Origin: Virgisporangium ochraceum
GTDB taxonomy: Bacteria; Actinomycetota; Actinomycetes; Mycobacteriales; Micromonosporaceae
Direction of reading: 5' to 3'
Assembly (NCBI RefSeq): GCF_016863655.1
Contig: NZ_BOPH01000073.1
Span: forward strand, 1-64,000
DNA length: 64,000 nt
Shown here: positions 21,307 through 29,934 of the stretch, one piece after another
Position numbering within the stretch: the first letter of the stretch is position 1
How the letters are laid out: the number at the start of each line of letters is the position of its first letter
Made by a program: the position numbers and the translations under genes
The notes under the pieces: generated by a model
What the model was told of the DNA's origin: nothing
The model's database searches: none
What the model saw: the letters and a program-made list of their open reading frames with translations, nothing else

Positions 21307-21801
21307 ATGACCAACCTTCTCCGGCGCGCCGCCGCCCTCGCCGCGATGTCCACGGCTCTCGTCGGTGGTGCCATCCTCGGCACCACGCCGGCGTCCGCCG
21401 CCACCGCCCCGAGCTCCGACGCCACCTTCGAGGCGAGGGTCGTCAAGCTCACCAACGACAACCGGGTCAAGAACGGCTGCGCCGCGCTGCGCACCGAGGC
21501 CAAGCTCACCACCGCGGCCCGCGCCCACAGCGCCGACATGGTGGCGAAGAACTACTTCAGCCACACGGGCAAGGACGGCAGCACGTTCCTCGTGCGGGCC
21601 AAGCGGGCCGGCTACACCACCGCGTCGGCCGAGAACATCGCGTGGGGCTACCGCACCCCGGAGGCCGTCGTGACCGCGTGGATGAAGAGCCCCGGCCACA
21701 AGGCCAACATTCTGAACTGCAAGTCGAAGTCGGTCGGCGTCGGCCTGGCCAAGAAGGCCGACGGCACCCCCTACTGGACCCAGATGTTCGGCACTGTCTG
21801 A
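21307..21801 (+). CDS. Secreted CAP/SCP-domain protein
   Basis: 164 aa. The Sec signal peptide (RRAAALAAMSTALVGGAIL) has a likely cleavage after ASA near residue 31. The CAP (SCP/PR-1) domain follows: LTNDNRVKNGCAAL, AARAHSADM with its His, YFSHTGKDGS, SAENIAWGY and SPGHKANILNC, which together hold the conserved His/Glu/His cavity. Two cysteines (about 58 and 138) could pair. Bacterial CAP proteins are extracellular, and their activity is not settled. It is convergent with the subtilase-linked small gene and shares a bidirectional hairpin with it. Confidence 0.9.
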   Translation: MTNLLRRAAALAAMSTALVGGAILGTTPASAATAPSSDATFEARVVKLTNDNRVKNGCAALRTEAKLTTAARAHSADMVAKNYFSHTGKDGSTFLVRAKRAGYTTASAENIAWGYRTPEAVVTAWMKSPGHKANILNCKSKSVGVGLAKKADGTPYWTQMFGTV

Positions 21802-21811
21802 CCCCCTCGCG

Positions 21812-21851
21812 CCGAGCCGTACGTCCGCACCTCAGCGGACGTACGGTTCGG
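21812..21851. terminator. Bidirectional terminator shared by convergent genes
   Basis: CCGTACGTCCGC (21817-21828) and 21835-21846 form a perfect 12-bp stem with a 6-nt loop, extended to 21812-21851 with one G-T wobble. The stop codon of the minus-strand gene lies in the loop, so the 3' arm codes its last residues. Confidence 0.85.
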
Positions 21852-22236
21852 CGTTTGCGCACGCCTTCTGCGCCAGCGTCGGCGCGCCGCCGGGCGTGCG
21901 CTCGTACTCGGCGTACCGCAGCACGCAGGCGCGGATCGCGGCGACCGCCTCGGCGCTCAGCCCGTCTTCCTCGATCAGTCGCGACACGGCCTCGTCGCGC
22001 TGGGCCCGCACCACGGCGAGCTCCGCGCCCAGCGCGGCGGCGCGCTGCACCGAGCGCGCGTTCTGCGCCCTGAGGTGGCGGTTGTCGTCGTCACGCGCCG
22101 ACCGTTCCCGCACGAGCAGCGTCCCCAGCACGACGGTGGCGGCGAGCAGAACCACCGACACCACCACCGGAAAGGATCTCCCCGCCGGGGGCACGGAAGC
22201 GCCGACGTGGACGATCTCGCCCTCGATGATCTTCAC
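21832..22236 (-). CDS. Membrane-anchored coiled-coil protein, unknown function
   Basis: 134 aa. The GTG at 22236 overlaps the subtilase stop (GTGA), so translation is coupled. A short cytoplasmic N-terminus (KIIEGEIVHVGASVPPAGR) is followed by one transmembrane helix (about 23-43, VVVSVVLLAATVVLGTLLV). A heptad-like charged coiled coil comes next (about 45-85), then a C-terminal domain with two cysteines (AIRACVLRYAEYER, AQKACANAEPYVR). I do not recognise the family. Coupling suggests it works with, tethers, or is cleaved by the secreted protease. Confidence 0.8.
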   Translation of the reverse strand: MKIIEGEIVHVGASVPPAGRSFPVVVSVVLLAATVVLGTLLVRERSARDDDNRHLRAQNARSVQRAAALGAELAVVRAQRDEAVSRLIEEDGLSAEAVAAIRACVLRYAEYERTPGGAPTLAQKACANAEPYVR

Positions 22237-25200
22237 TTCACCGTCACCTTCGAGGTCACCGTGGTCACGCCCGGCACCTGTGGGCTGTCCATCCGGGTCA
22301 CCACCGTGCCGTCGCCGGCCGCGGTTCCGCGCACCGTCACCGAGTACGTCACCGAGCCGCCCGGCACCGGCTTCGACGTCGTGACCAGCACGTCGCCGGT
22401 CGGCAGCGAGTCGAGCTGGTCGCCGCCGGTCCCGTTGACGTTCTCCGCGCCGACGACGACCGGCTTGCCCGGGTCGGCCGGCAACGCGTCGGCGGGGTAG
22501 GCGAACCCGATCTCCTCCGTGCCGCCGAGGCGCATCCAGGCCTGGAAGACGCGCTGGCTGGTGGTGCCGTACACGTTCAGCCGCCACTCCACGGCCAGCC
22601 ACGAGCTTCCGTCGGCCGCCGAGAGCACCCCGGCCAGCACGCCGGGGGCGCCGGCGCCGTCGAGGTCGGTCCAGAACGGCGCGAGGACGTTGTTCGGGCG
22701 TGCCGGGTTCGGCAGCGTGCCGAACTCGCAGCACACCACGTCCTGTTCGTCACCGCCGCCGACGACGAGGTAGCCGTTCGACGTCACGCCGATCCGGCGG
22801 TGCTCCTGCCCGCCGTACACGGTGGGCGTGGGCAGGTCGAAGTTGACGATCTCCTCGTCGCCGATCGGGTCGACGCCGATCCCGAAGCGGTCCAGCGGCT
22901 GGTAACCGAAGATCTGGCCGGCGCCGAGCGACGGCGTGCCCGGCACCATGCCGGGCAGCTTCGCCTGCCGCAGCTCGATCTGGTGCGGGTCCACGATCAT
23001 CGCGCCGGTGGCGCTCTCGGCCGTCAGGCCGTTCGACAGGGTCGTGGTCATGTCGACGGTCGCCGGCTGGTAGGTGGCGTTGCTCGCGGTGACCGTGCAC
23101 AGGCTGGTCGCCTTGACCGCGATCTGCTCGGGGGTGCAGGTGCTGGTCACCGTCACCGGGCCGGGCCTGGGCACGAACGCGACCGGCAGGTGCAGGGCCG
23201 GCCCGTCGGCGGGGGTCGCGGGCTGCAGCGTCACCCCGCCGAAGAACTGTCTCGTCGCGGCCTCCGAGCGGATGCTGATCGACAGCTCCGCGCTGCGGCC
23301 GGGCAGCACGGTCAGTGTCGCGGGCAGCACGCTGACGGTCGCGCCGGCCGCGGTGGTCGCGGCCGTCCGGTAGGTCACGGTCCGTCCGGTGACATTGGTC
23401 GCGGTCCGCACGGTGGTCACCCGTCCCGGCACGACGGGCGCGTTCACGGACGGAAGGTTCAGGTGGACCGCGTTGACGGCGTCACCGGCCAGCGAGGTGA
23501 GCCGGGTGGCCGTCTCGTCGAACACGAGCCCGGCGGTGTCGGCGCGGTCGAGCCGGATCCGTCCGGCGCCCATGTCGAACGCGTCGGCCGGTGTCTTCAG
23601 GTCCTCCTTGACCACCTCGGTGGTCGCCGTGGTCATCAGCGCCGACCGGATCCGCCCCGGGCTCCAGTCCGGATGCCGGGCCTTCAGCCAGGCGGCGCCG
23701 CCGGCGACGTGCGGCGACGACATCGACGTGCCGGCGATCGCCTGGTACCGCTCGCCGGGCGGACCCTGTGCGGGCGCCTCCGGGGTCGGCGTGTGCCCGG
23801 CCAGGATCTGGACGCCGGGCGCGGTGACGTCGGGCTTGACGAACGCGCCGGCCGGCCCCCGGGAGGAGAAGGCGGCCATGACGTCGGGCCGGCCGGAGCG
23901 CTTGGTGCCGGCGGTGAACGACCCGGTGACGTCCTTGTGGTCGGTCAGGAACTTCTTCGCCGCCGCGCCGTCGGCGAGGTGCACGGTGGGCAGCCAGTGG
24001 TTGTCGGTCTCGACGTCCTGCAGCGTCGGGTTGTACAGGATCATGCCGACCGCGCCGCCGGCTTTGACGTTGTTGCCCTTGTCGACGCGGCCGATGTTGC
24101 CGCCGCGCTCGCACGCGACGATCCTGCCCTTGAACGCGTCGGCGGGCGGTTTCGTGCCGCACAGCGACCGGTACCCGGCGACGCTCTCGGCCAGCACCAC
24201 GGGTGCCGGTCCGATCCCGGCGGTGATCGACGCGCCCTCGAACGTCTCGGTCGTGGAGCCGCTCTTCAGGGTCAGGGTCGAGACGAACTCGCGGCGCTGG
24301 GTCGAGGCGGCCACCGTGGTGACCCACGGCGCGAGGTGGTTCGCCGTCCCGACGCCCGGGCCGTCGTTTCCCGCCGACGCGGCGACGAACACCCCGGCGG
24401 CGTACGCGTCGAGGAACGCCAGCTCCGCAGGGTCGGTCTGCGGGCTCGTGCCGCCGGAGATCGAGAAGTTGATGACCTGCACGCCGTCGCGGATCGCCTG
24501 CCCGATCGCGGCGACCGAGTCCGACGCGAGGCACCCCTGTGCGCCGCACACCTTGTAGACCGACAGCCACGCGCCCGGCGCGACCCCGCGCACCGGCCCG
24601 CGGTCGACGCCGAACACCGGCGCCTCGTCGACCACGTTGCCGACGGCGGTCGACGCGGTGTGCGTCCCGTGGCCGTTGGAGTCGCGGGCGGTGCTGTACT
24701 TCTCCTCGGCCGCGCGCTTGGCGTCGGCGAGGTACCCGGACAGGAACGCGGCGCCGCCCACGAGCTTGCGGTTGCAGCGGAACGGCTGGCCCTTGCCCCC
24801 GTCGACCGTCGGATCGGGGCCGAAGTCGCAGGTGCGCGGCGTCCCGTCGGCCTTCAGTGGCGGGGCCTGGCTGGTGGGCGTCTCGGCGAACGACGGATGC
24901 TCGGGCCACGCACCGGTGTCGAGGACACCGACGAGCACCCCGGCCCCGTCCGCCGCGCCGGCGCCGTCCGTGTCGGTTCCTTTGGGGGCGGCTCCGATGA
25001 ACTCGGCGCTGGAGTCGGTGAGGGGCCTGCGGACCGAGTCGGCCTGCACCGCGACGACGCCGGGCACCGACGCGAGGTCGCGGAGGCGGTTGGCCGGCGC
25101 GGTGAACGTCACGCCGCCGTAGACGGTGCGCAGGCGCTGCCCGGGCACCGCGGCCGGTACCCGCTTCGCGACGGCGCCGAGCACCGCGGCCTCGCGGGAC

Positions 25201-25598
25201 CTGATGTGCTCCTCGTACCGCTCCTCCTCGGCGGAACCGGCGAGCGGACGGCCGGTGTACGCCGGCCCGGTCGCGGGCAGCCCGGGCAGGGTGCCGGCGT
25301 ACGTGGCGACCGGTTCGTAGTCCAGCTTCACGACGACCTGGACGGGCGCGCTGTCGGTGCGCGCGAGCAGGTTCCCGTCGGAGCGCGCGAGGCGGCTCAC
25401 GGGCGTCTTGGCGGCCACCGCGCGCGAGACGGGCGTAAGGTCGGCCGTCTTGCGCAGACCGGGCTGCGGGTTACCGACGCCGGGGCGGACGCCGGCGAGC
25501 ACCACCACCGGCGGCAGGACCAGGATCGCGACCGCGGCCCGCAGTGCCGCCCTGCCCAGGGCCGCCCTGCCCGGTGCCGCCCTGCCTCGGAAGTGCAC
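22233..25598 (-). CDS. Large secreted subtilisin-like serine protease (S8)
   Basis: 1121 aa. An Ala-rich signal peptide (about 1-37) is followed by an inhibitor-I9-like propeptide (about 85-190) and an S8 domain with Asp227 (GVLDTGAWPEHP), His310 (NGHGTHTAST) and Ser625 (GTSMSSPHVAG), the oxyanion Asn near AGNDGPG (about 410-415), and a PA-type insert (about 450-560). The C-terminal about 450 residues hold Ig-like or fibronectin-like beta domains and a segment (RRIGVTSNGYLVVGGG, NNVLAPFWTDLDGAG) that resembles repeats found after actinomycete S8 domains. It is likely an extracellular protease. A short DNA repeat codes for GRAALGRAAL in the signal region. The small gene downstream is coupled to it. 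Confidence 0.93.
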   Translation of the reverse strand: MHFRGRAAPGRAALGRAALRAAVAILVLPPVVVLAGVRPGVGNPQPGLRKTADLTPVSRAVAAKTPVSRLARSDGNLLARTDSAPVQVVVKLDYEPVATYAGTLPGLPATGPAYTGRPLAGSAEEERYEEHIRSREAAVLGAVAKRVPAAVPGQRLRTVYGGVTFTAPANRLRDLASVPGVVAVQADSVRRPLTDSSAEFIGAAPKGTDTDGAGAADGAGVLVGVLDTGAWPEHPSFAETPTSQAPPLKADGTPRTCDFGPDPTVDGGKGQPFRCNRKLVGGAAFLSGYLADAKRAAEEKYSTARDSNGHGTHTASTAVGNVVDEAPVFGVDRGPVRGVAPGAWLSVYKVCGAQGCLASDSVAAIGQAIRDGVQVINFSISGGTSPQTDPAELAFLDAYAAGVFVAASAGNDGPGVGTANHLAPWVTTVAASTQRREFVSTLTLKSGSTTETFEGASITAGIGPAPVVLAESVAGYRSLCGTKPPADAFKGRIVACERGGNIGRVDKGNNVKAGGAVGMILYNPTLQDVETDNHWLPTVHLADGAAAKKFLTDHKDVTGSFTAGTKRSGRPDVMAAFSSRGPAGAFVKPDVTAPGVQILAGHTPTPEAPAQGPPGERYQAIAGTSMSSPHVAGGAAWLKARHPDWSPGRIRSALMTTATTEVVKEDLKTPADAFDMGAGRIRLDRADTAGLVFDETATRLTSLAGDAVNAVHLNLPSVNAPVVPGRVTTVRTATNVTGRTVTYRTAATTAAGATVSVLPATLTVLPGRSAELSISIRSEAATRQFFGGVTLQPATPADGPALHLPVAFVPRPGPVTVTSTCTPEQIAVKATSLCTVTASNATYQPATVDMTTTLSNGLTAESATGAMIVDPHQIELRQAKLPGMVPGTPSLGAGQIFGYQPLDRFGIGVDPIGDEEIVNFDLPTPTVYGGQEHRRIGVTSNGYLVVGGGDEQDVVCCEFGTLPNPARPNNVLAPFWTDLDGAGAPGVLAGVLSAADGSSWLAVEWRLNVYGTTSQRVFQAWMRLGGTEEIGFAYPADALPADPGKPVVVGAENVNGTGGDQLDSLPTGDVLVTTSKPVPGGSVTYSVTVRGTAAGDGTVVTRMDSPQVPGVTTVTSKVTVK

Positions 25599-25623
25599 GC
25601 CCGAACCCCACTCTCGTCGGTCG

Positions 25624-25654
25624 TCGGCGGATGATCATCTCAATCATCCGCCGA
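25624..25654. terminator. Perfect hairpin between DUF397 gene and subtilase gene
   Basis: TCGGCGGATGAT (25624-25635) and 25643-25654 form a perfect 12-bp stem with a 7-nt loop. It lies 42 nt after the DUF397 stop and 26 nt before the subtilase start. A terminator is the simplest reading, but a 5'-UTR regulator of the protease is possible. Confidence 0.6.
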
Positions 25655-25695
25655 TCTCACCGGAAAGGGGGCAAAAGGGGGATATTGGGCAGACG

Positions 25696-25935
25696 CTACG
25701 GGGTCGTGGCGTAGGGGTCGGTTCCCCTCACCGGCGACCCGAACCCATCGGCCTTCACCGTGGCGACCAGCGACCGCCACTGCTCGGCCGTCAGCCTGAG
25801 TTCCACGCCGGGCTCCACGGTGCTGCGCACGAGGACCATGCCGTCAGAGGAGTTGACCTCGACGCATGCCCCGTCGGAGCACCGGGAACTGCGCCGCCAG
25901 CCCTCAGGCTGCCGGACGTTCGTTTCGTCCACCAC
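25696..25935 (-). CDS. DUF397 domain protein
   Basis: About 79 aa. GGGAGGTATCG precedes GTG-GTG at 25935 and 25932, which decides the start over the upstream GTG at 25962. GWRRSSRCSDGACVEVN, VLVRSTVEPG and LTAEQWRSLVATVK are the DUF397 pattern. DUF397 proteins accompany helix-turn-helix/DUF5753 regulators in actinomycetes (WhiJ-like systems, Scr pairs) and are thought to modulate them. A second DUF397 gene lies just upstream, and a DUF5753 regulator 1.6 kb away. Confidence 0.88.
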   Translation of the reverse strand: MVDETNVRQPEGWRRSSRCSDGACVEVNSSDGMVLVRSTVEPGVELRLTAEQWRSLVATVKADGFGSPVRGTDPYATTP

Positions 25936-26006
25936 CGATACCTCCCGAACTCGCCGTTTCACCTAGAGTGAAGGGCGAGCCGGGAGGCGTTCAAGACCGT
26001 ATCCGT

Positions 26007-26231
26007 CTAGCCGTAATTTTCGTCCCGCACGGCGGCGATGAAGGCCCGGAACTCGACCGGGCTCAGCCACAGCTCACCTGCGGCGGGCGCCTTGCTGTCG
26101 CGTATGCCGACGCGCGGGCCGTCGGTCGCCACCTCAATGCACGCCCCGTTGGCGCAATAGGAACTACGCCGCCACTGTGGGACGGCCGTTGGGTCGGATG
26201 GCGACGATTCCGCCGCGACGCTAGCGCTCAT
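26007..26231 (-). CDS. DUF397 domain protein
   Basis: About 74 aa from the ATG at 26231; a GTG at 26240 is also in frame. WRRSSYCANGACIEVATDG, VGIRDSKAP and LSPVEFRAFIAAV match DUF397. It is on the same strand as the other DUF397 gene, 71 nt apart. A perfect palindrome (26232-26247) abuts the ATG, with no ribosome site visible. It may belong with the DUF5753 regulator at 27589-28458 as a WhiJ-type pair. The function in this organism is unknown. Confidence 0.87.
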   Translation of the reverse strand: MSASVAAESSPSDPTAVPQWRRSSYCANGACIEVATDGPRVGIRDSKAPAAGELWLSPVEFRAFIAAVRDENYG

Positions 26232-26247
26232 TGGCAACACGTTGCCA
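26232..26247. promoter_or_regulatory. Candidate operator abutting the DUF397 start
   Basis: TGGCAAC and GTTGCCA form a perfect 7-bp dyad with a 2-bp spacer directly before the ATG at 26231. The half-site core GCAAC/GTTGC resembles the padR operator, but spacing differs. Confidence 0.45.
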
Positions 26248-27421
26248 CGAACGACGAAAACACGCAGACGTGATGATCCAACTTGTTATCTTCCCGATAT
26301 TCACCCGTCTGAGGGACCATTTCCACACCGTCCGCAGACGCTTCTTCACCAAACGTTATTCCCGCACTTCAAGACGCATCGACATCTCTCGCAACAACCG
26401 TACCGCCATTTCCGGGGCGGTTATTTGTAGTTGTTCAGTAACCGACGGAGACGACCGACCCTTGTGGACAGTCGACGGCCAAAACCGCTTGTCGCACAGC
26501 GCTTCCCGCACGTCAGACCGACAGGTGTCCGTTTGCTACGTGGCGACGCGACACCCGGAAAACGGCCCATTCTCGTCGGCGTCGTCGATGCGGTCGTCTC
26601 TCCGTTCGAGACGGTCAGTCAGCGTTTACCAACCGTTCGAACAAAAGGCTCGTCGAATCGAGCCCTCACCCGAACGCACAGAAACGCCAGCGCCACGGTG
26701 AGCGATGGCGGCCCGTCGAACGGGAGCCCCTTACCGGCGAAGCAGAACACAAAGTTTCGCCTTTCACCACCCCGGTTACCCACGAGTTATCTCCGTACCC
26801 CTACGCCGCGAGCAGGGAAGGCATCCCCGAAGAGCTGTGCGACGCCCGGCACCGACCATCCGCGACCCGCCCTCCGGAATGCAGGCGAATGGTCGACCAC
26901 CGAAATCGGCCCGCATTCGAACCGGCGACCGTCGGGCCACCACTTCACCGCATCCCGGCCGGAAGGCGCCCGTCGCCCTTCGGAGGCGGCCCCTGAATCC
27001 GGCCGCCCAGAATGGACCGCGCTCACGAATTGCGAATCCGATGGACACACGATAAATCTTTACCGCCCCCAGCAACACACCCGGAAAGCTTCATGACAAA
27101 ACACAAACAATTCCAACAGCGTTGTAGTCGCCGAGCTACGAGCGGTAGTAAGGCGAGCCTACGGGCTTACGCCACCCTGTTTTCCGACCACCCGGGAGCG
27201 GCTCCGGCGGCGCGCCACCGGAACGGCGGCCGAAAACACAGCCGCACGCGGTCGGGCGAAATGCACACCGACTCCGCGCCGGGCCCGGCCGGCCGGCTGC
27301 GCCGACGTACGCGCAGGTGGCACCGCGTACCCATTCCCGAGCGCCCACCGAGCGCCTTTTTCCAGCAATCCGATTTCCCCGGTTGCCGCCCTCCGCGGGA
27401 ATTGACGAAAAGGAGGCTGGA
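26248..27421. other. Gene-poor, A+T-richer intergenic region
   Basis: About 1.2 kb without a convincing gene. Open frames here lack the strong third-position G/C bias of the neighbours and have protein-like content only by chance. Base composition is visibly less G+C-rich, with A-runs and C-rich stretches on the plus strand. A small hairpin GGCTCG-N6-CGAGCC lies near 26648-26665. It may hold regulatory DNA, an RNA, or decayed genes; I could not identify any. Confidence 0.6.
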
Positions 27422-27517
27422 ATGGCGAAGATCAGCACGTCGGCGGCGCGATGCTATCGTTCAAGAGGTGCGCACGTCCGACGTCGCAGGTGTTCACCAA
27501 CCGCAAAACCGTCCTAA
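27422..27517 (+). CDS. Putative 31-residue small peptide
   Basis: A perfect AAAAGGAGG Shine-Dalgarno lies 5 nt before an ATG that opens a 31-codon frame ending in TAA. The peptide starts MAKISTSAARCYRSRG and is basic, with a cluster of four arginines and two cysteines. The ribosome site is the best in the whole 1.3-kb gap, but codon use is not typical of the genome. It could be a leader peptide for the DUF5753 regulator 71 nt downstream, a small protein, or chance. Confidence 0.35.
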   Translation: MAKISTSAARCYRSRGAHVRRRRCSPTAKPS

Positions 27518-27588
27518 TGGGGCTGTCGCTCTGACACGTGGCAGACCTAGACTGTGCCAAATGCCAAGTGGCGCTTCGACGCGGGTGG

Positions 27589-28458
27589 ATGATGAGCGCT
27601 GAACTGCACGGGCCAATCCTGGGGCGGCGGCGGCTGAGCGCCGCTCTCCGGCATGCCCGTGACCAGACAGGGGCGACCCAGGAGCAGGTCGCCGAAGCGA
27701 TGGACTGGTCGCTGTCCAAGCTGATCCGGATCGAGAAGGGCACGGTCGGCATCTCCACGACCGACCTGCGGTCGCTGCTCGCGCACTACGGCGTGCACGA
27801 CAGCGAGAGCGTCAACGCTCTGATCCGGCTCGCCAAGAGCTCGCGGGAACGGCCATGGTGGGCCACGTACCGCGAGCACCTTCCGACGACCGACTTCGAG
27901 AAGCTGCTCGGCCTCGAGGCCGAGGCGTCCTCGATCGAGACGTTCCAGTCGACGCTGATCCCCGGGCTGCTGCAGACCCAGGCGTACATGCGGTACGTGC
28001 TGGGCGGCATCGTCAACGACGTGGCCGGGCCCGAGTCGGTGGAGGTCCGCGAAGAGGTGCGGCTACGCCGGCAGCGTTCGCTGTTCGAGTCCGACGGCGC
28101 GCCGGTGTTCCGCGTGGTGCTCGACGAGGCGACGCTGCGCAGGGTCGCGCAGAGCCCGGCGGTCATGCGGGAGCAGTTGCTGCACCTGGCCGACCTGAAC
28201 ACGCGGTCCAACATCGTCATCGAGGTCATCCCGTTCACCGCCGGGCCGTACGTCGACTCCGGCACGTTCCAGCTGCTCTCCTTCCCCGGGGCCGACCCGC
28301 CGGTGGTCTACCTCGAGAACGCCTGGTACGACGAACTGATCGACAAGAAGGACCAGGTGCAGAAGTACGAGCAGCTCCTGGCCAACCTGCGTCGGCGCGC
28401 GCTCGACAAGGGCCAGTCCGAGGCCCTGATCCGCAAGATCGCCGACGAGTTCCGCTGA
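27589..28458 (+). CDS. Helix-turn-helix regulator with DUF5753
   Basis: 289 aa from ATG 27589 (ATG 27592 also possible, with GGGTGG just upstream). The N-terminal XRE helix-turn-helix (RRRLSAALRHARDQTGATQEQVAEAM, then SLSKLIRIEKGTVGIS) is followed by the DUF5753 domain (about 110-285: FQSTLIPGLLQTQAYMRYVL, NIVIEVIPFTAGPYVDSGTFQLLSF, VVYLENAWYDELID). Such proteins regulate development and antibiotic production in streptomycetes and pair with DUF397 partners. Two DUF397 genes lie 1.3 kb upstream on the other strand. Its ligand is not known. Confidence 0.92.
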   Translation: MMSAELHGPILGRRRLSAALRHARDQTGATQEQVAEAMDWSLSKLIRIEKGTVGISTTDLRSLLAHYGVHDSESVNALIRLAKSSRERPWWATYREHLPTTDFEKLLGLEAEASSIETFQSTLIPGLLQTQAYMRYVLGGIVNDVAGPESVEVREEVRLRRQRSLFESDGAPVFRVVLDEATLRRVAQSPAVMREQLLHLADLNTRSNIVIEVIPFTAGPYVDSGTFQLLSFPGADPPVVYLENAWYDELIDKKDQVQKYEQLLANLRRRALDKGQSEALIRKIADEFR

Positions 28459-28505
28459 GCCCGGCCGGCCACGTGGCCGGCCGAGCTGTCTACGGGTCCT
28501 GGAAG

Positions 28506-29765
28506 CTACAGATCCTGGAAACAGGGCCGGTCGAGGCGCGTGCGCTCGACCGTCGGGCCCGCGAAGAAGTCGCGCACCACGGGCACGTCGGCCACCCCGC
28601 TGCCCGTCGCCGGGCTGAGCACCATCGTCTGGTTCGCGGTCCTGTTCGATGTTCCCGCCGGCAGCATGCCCTGGTAGTCCACCGTGGTCTGGGCGCGGGC
28701 GGCGGCGTACAGGCCCTTGTGCGTCAGGTTGTCGCCGGCGGCGGCCGTGTCGAGCGCCGCCTTCAGCGGGTACGACCAGATCCACCCCGACACGTGTCCG
28801 TCCTGCGGCGCGAGCGAGCCGAGCGCGTCGCGCATCTCCCGGTGGCCGGCGGTGTTGGCGTTCCACGGTCCCCACGGCGCGGCCCGCACGTAGTTCGCCT
28901 TCAGCGCCGCGGCGGCCGGGCCGCGCAGCAGGGCGGGGTCCCAGCTTCGACCGGCGCCGATGATCCGGCCGCGGTAGCCGCGCTCGACGGCCTGCCGCAC
29001 GATCACCTCGGTCTCGGCGGCCGTGGTCGTCAGCACCACCACGTCGGGCTGCCGGGCGACGATGGCGCCGACGGCGCCCTCCTGCTTGTCGGCGCCCGGA
29101 TCGGTCTTGATGTTGATGAACGTCATCCCGTTGGCGTCGGCGGCCAGCTTGACGCCGGCCGCGCCGTCGTCGCCGTAGTCGCCGGGCAGGTGGACCGACA
29201 TGACCGACCGCACGGTGCTGCCCGCCCGGGCGAAGTCGACCGTGTTCATGCCCTCGACGCAGTAGTTGGCGCCCGATGCGAGCATTCCGGGCTCGTACGC
29301 CCACGCGGAGGTCCACGAGGCGGGTACGGCGACGGTCGAGTCGGCGCGCAGGTCGCTGAGGATCGCGGCGGTGCCGTACTCGCCCATCGTCTGGGCCAGC
29401 GCCAGCACCTTGCCCCGGATCTCCTGATATGCCCGGACGTGCGTGGTCGGGTTCGACCGGTTGTCGCGCACGTACGTCACGACGTCGACCTCGTGCCCGC
29501 CGATGCCGCCGGCCCGGTTCACGCGGTCCCAGAACTTCTGCTGCGCCTCGGTGACGGCCGCGGCCTCGGCCGCCCGCGGCCCGACCGTCAGATCGGAGAT
29601 GATCCCCAGGTAGATACAGCCCTTGCTGCGGTCGACCGCCTTCGGGCAGGGCTCGCTCGTCACGCCGGCGGCGTCGCTGATCGGGTGCTCGCCGTCGCGG
29701 CAGGCCGCCACCGACCCGGCGAGCAACCCGCCGAGCAGGGCGATGGCGATCACGTGCCGTTTCAT
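28506..29765 (-). CDS. Substrate-binding lipoprotein, branched-chain amino acid ABC type
   Basis: 419 aa. The signal peptide KRHVIAIALLGGLLAGSVAAC carries a lipobox (V-A-A-C, Cys22). The mature part is a type I periplasmic-binding fold (Periplasmic_binding_6/LivK type): IYLGIISDLTVGPRAAEAAAV, FWDRVNRAGGIGGHEVDVVTYV with the family NAAGGINGR-like turn, and VVVLTTTAAETEVIVRQAVERGYRGRIIG. GGGGAGTTTC precedes the ATG. No permease or ATPase genes are adjacent, so it is an orphan component and may act as a receptor. The ligand is unknown. Confidence 0.85.
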   Translation of the reverse strand: MKRHVIAIALLGGLLAGSVAACRDGEHPISDAAGVTSEPCPKAVDRSKGCIYLGIISDLTVGPRAAEAAAVTEAQQKFWDRVNRAGGIGGHEVDVVTYVRDNRSNPTTHVRAYQEIRGKVLALAQTMGEYGTAAILSDLRADSTVAVPASWTSAWAYEPGMLASGANYCVEGMNTVDFARAGSTVRSVMSVHLPGDYGDDGAAGVKLAADANGMTFINIKTDPGADKQEGAVGAIVARQPDVVVLTTTAAETEVIVRQAVERGYRGRIIGAGRSWDPALLRGPAAAALKANYVRAAPWGPWNANTAGHREMRDALGSLAPQDGHVSGWIWSYPLKAALDTAAAGDNLTHKGLYAAARAQTTVDYQGMLPAGTSNRTANQTMVLSPATGSGVADVPVVRDFFAGPTVERTRLDRPCFQDL

Positions 29766-29934
29766 GAAACTCCCCGGGAGAGCGTCGAAGACCAGACAAC
29801 GATTATGGGACGCGCGTGAGCACGTCCCCCGCCGGCCTGCTCCCGTGCCCGCTCCGCTACGCGGAGTAATTGGTATATTTACGGTCTTAGCTATCGAACC
29901 GGGCGACTGCCTTTGCGTACCCGCGCCACCTGGC

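Noticed and set aside
22800-25634. 944-codon open frame on the plus strand opposite the subtilase
   Set aside because: Antisense shadow of an intact S8 protease with D/H/S triad; no family match seen.
26890-26940. tRNA-like T-arm (ATTCGAACCGGCG) on the minus strand
   Set aside because: The stem arms around the loop do not pair, and no anticodon or acceptor arm could be built.
26431-27096. 221-codon open frame in the gene-poor region
   Set aside because: No ribosome site, random-looking Arg/Pro/Ser/Thr composition, and no third-position G/C bias like real neighbours.
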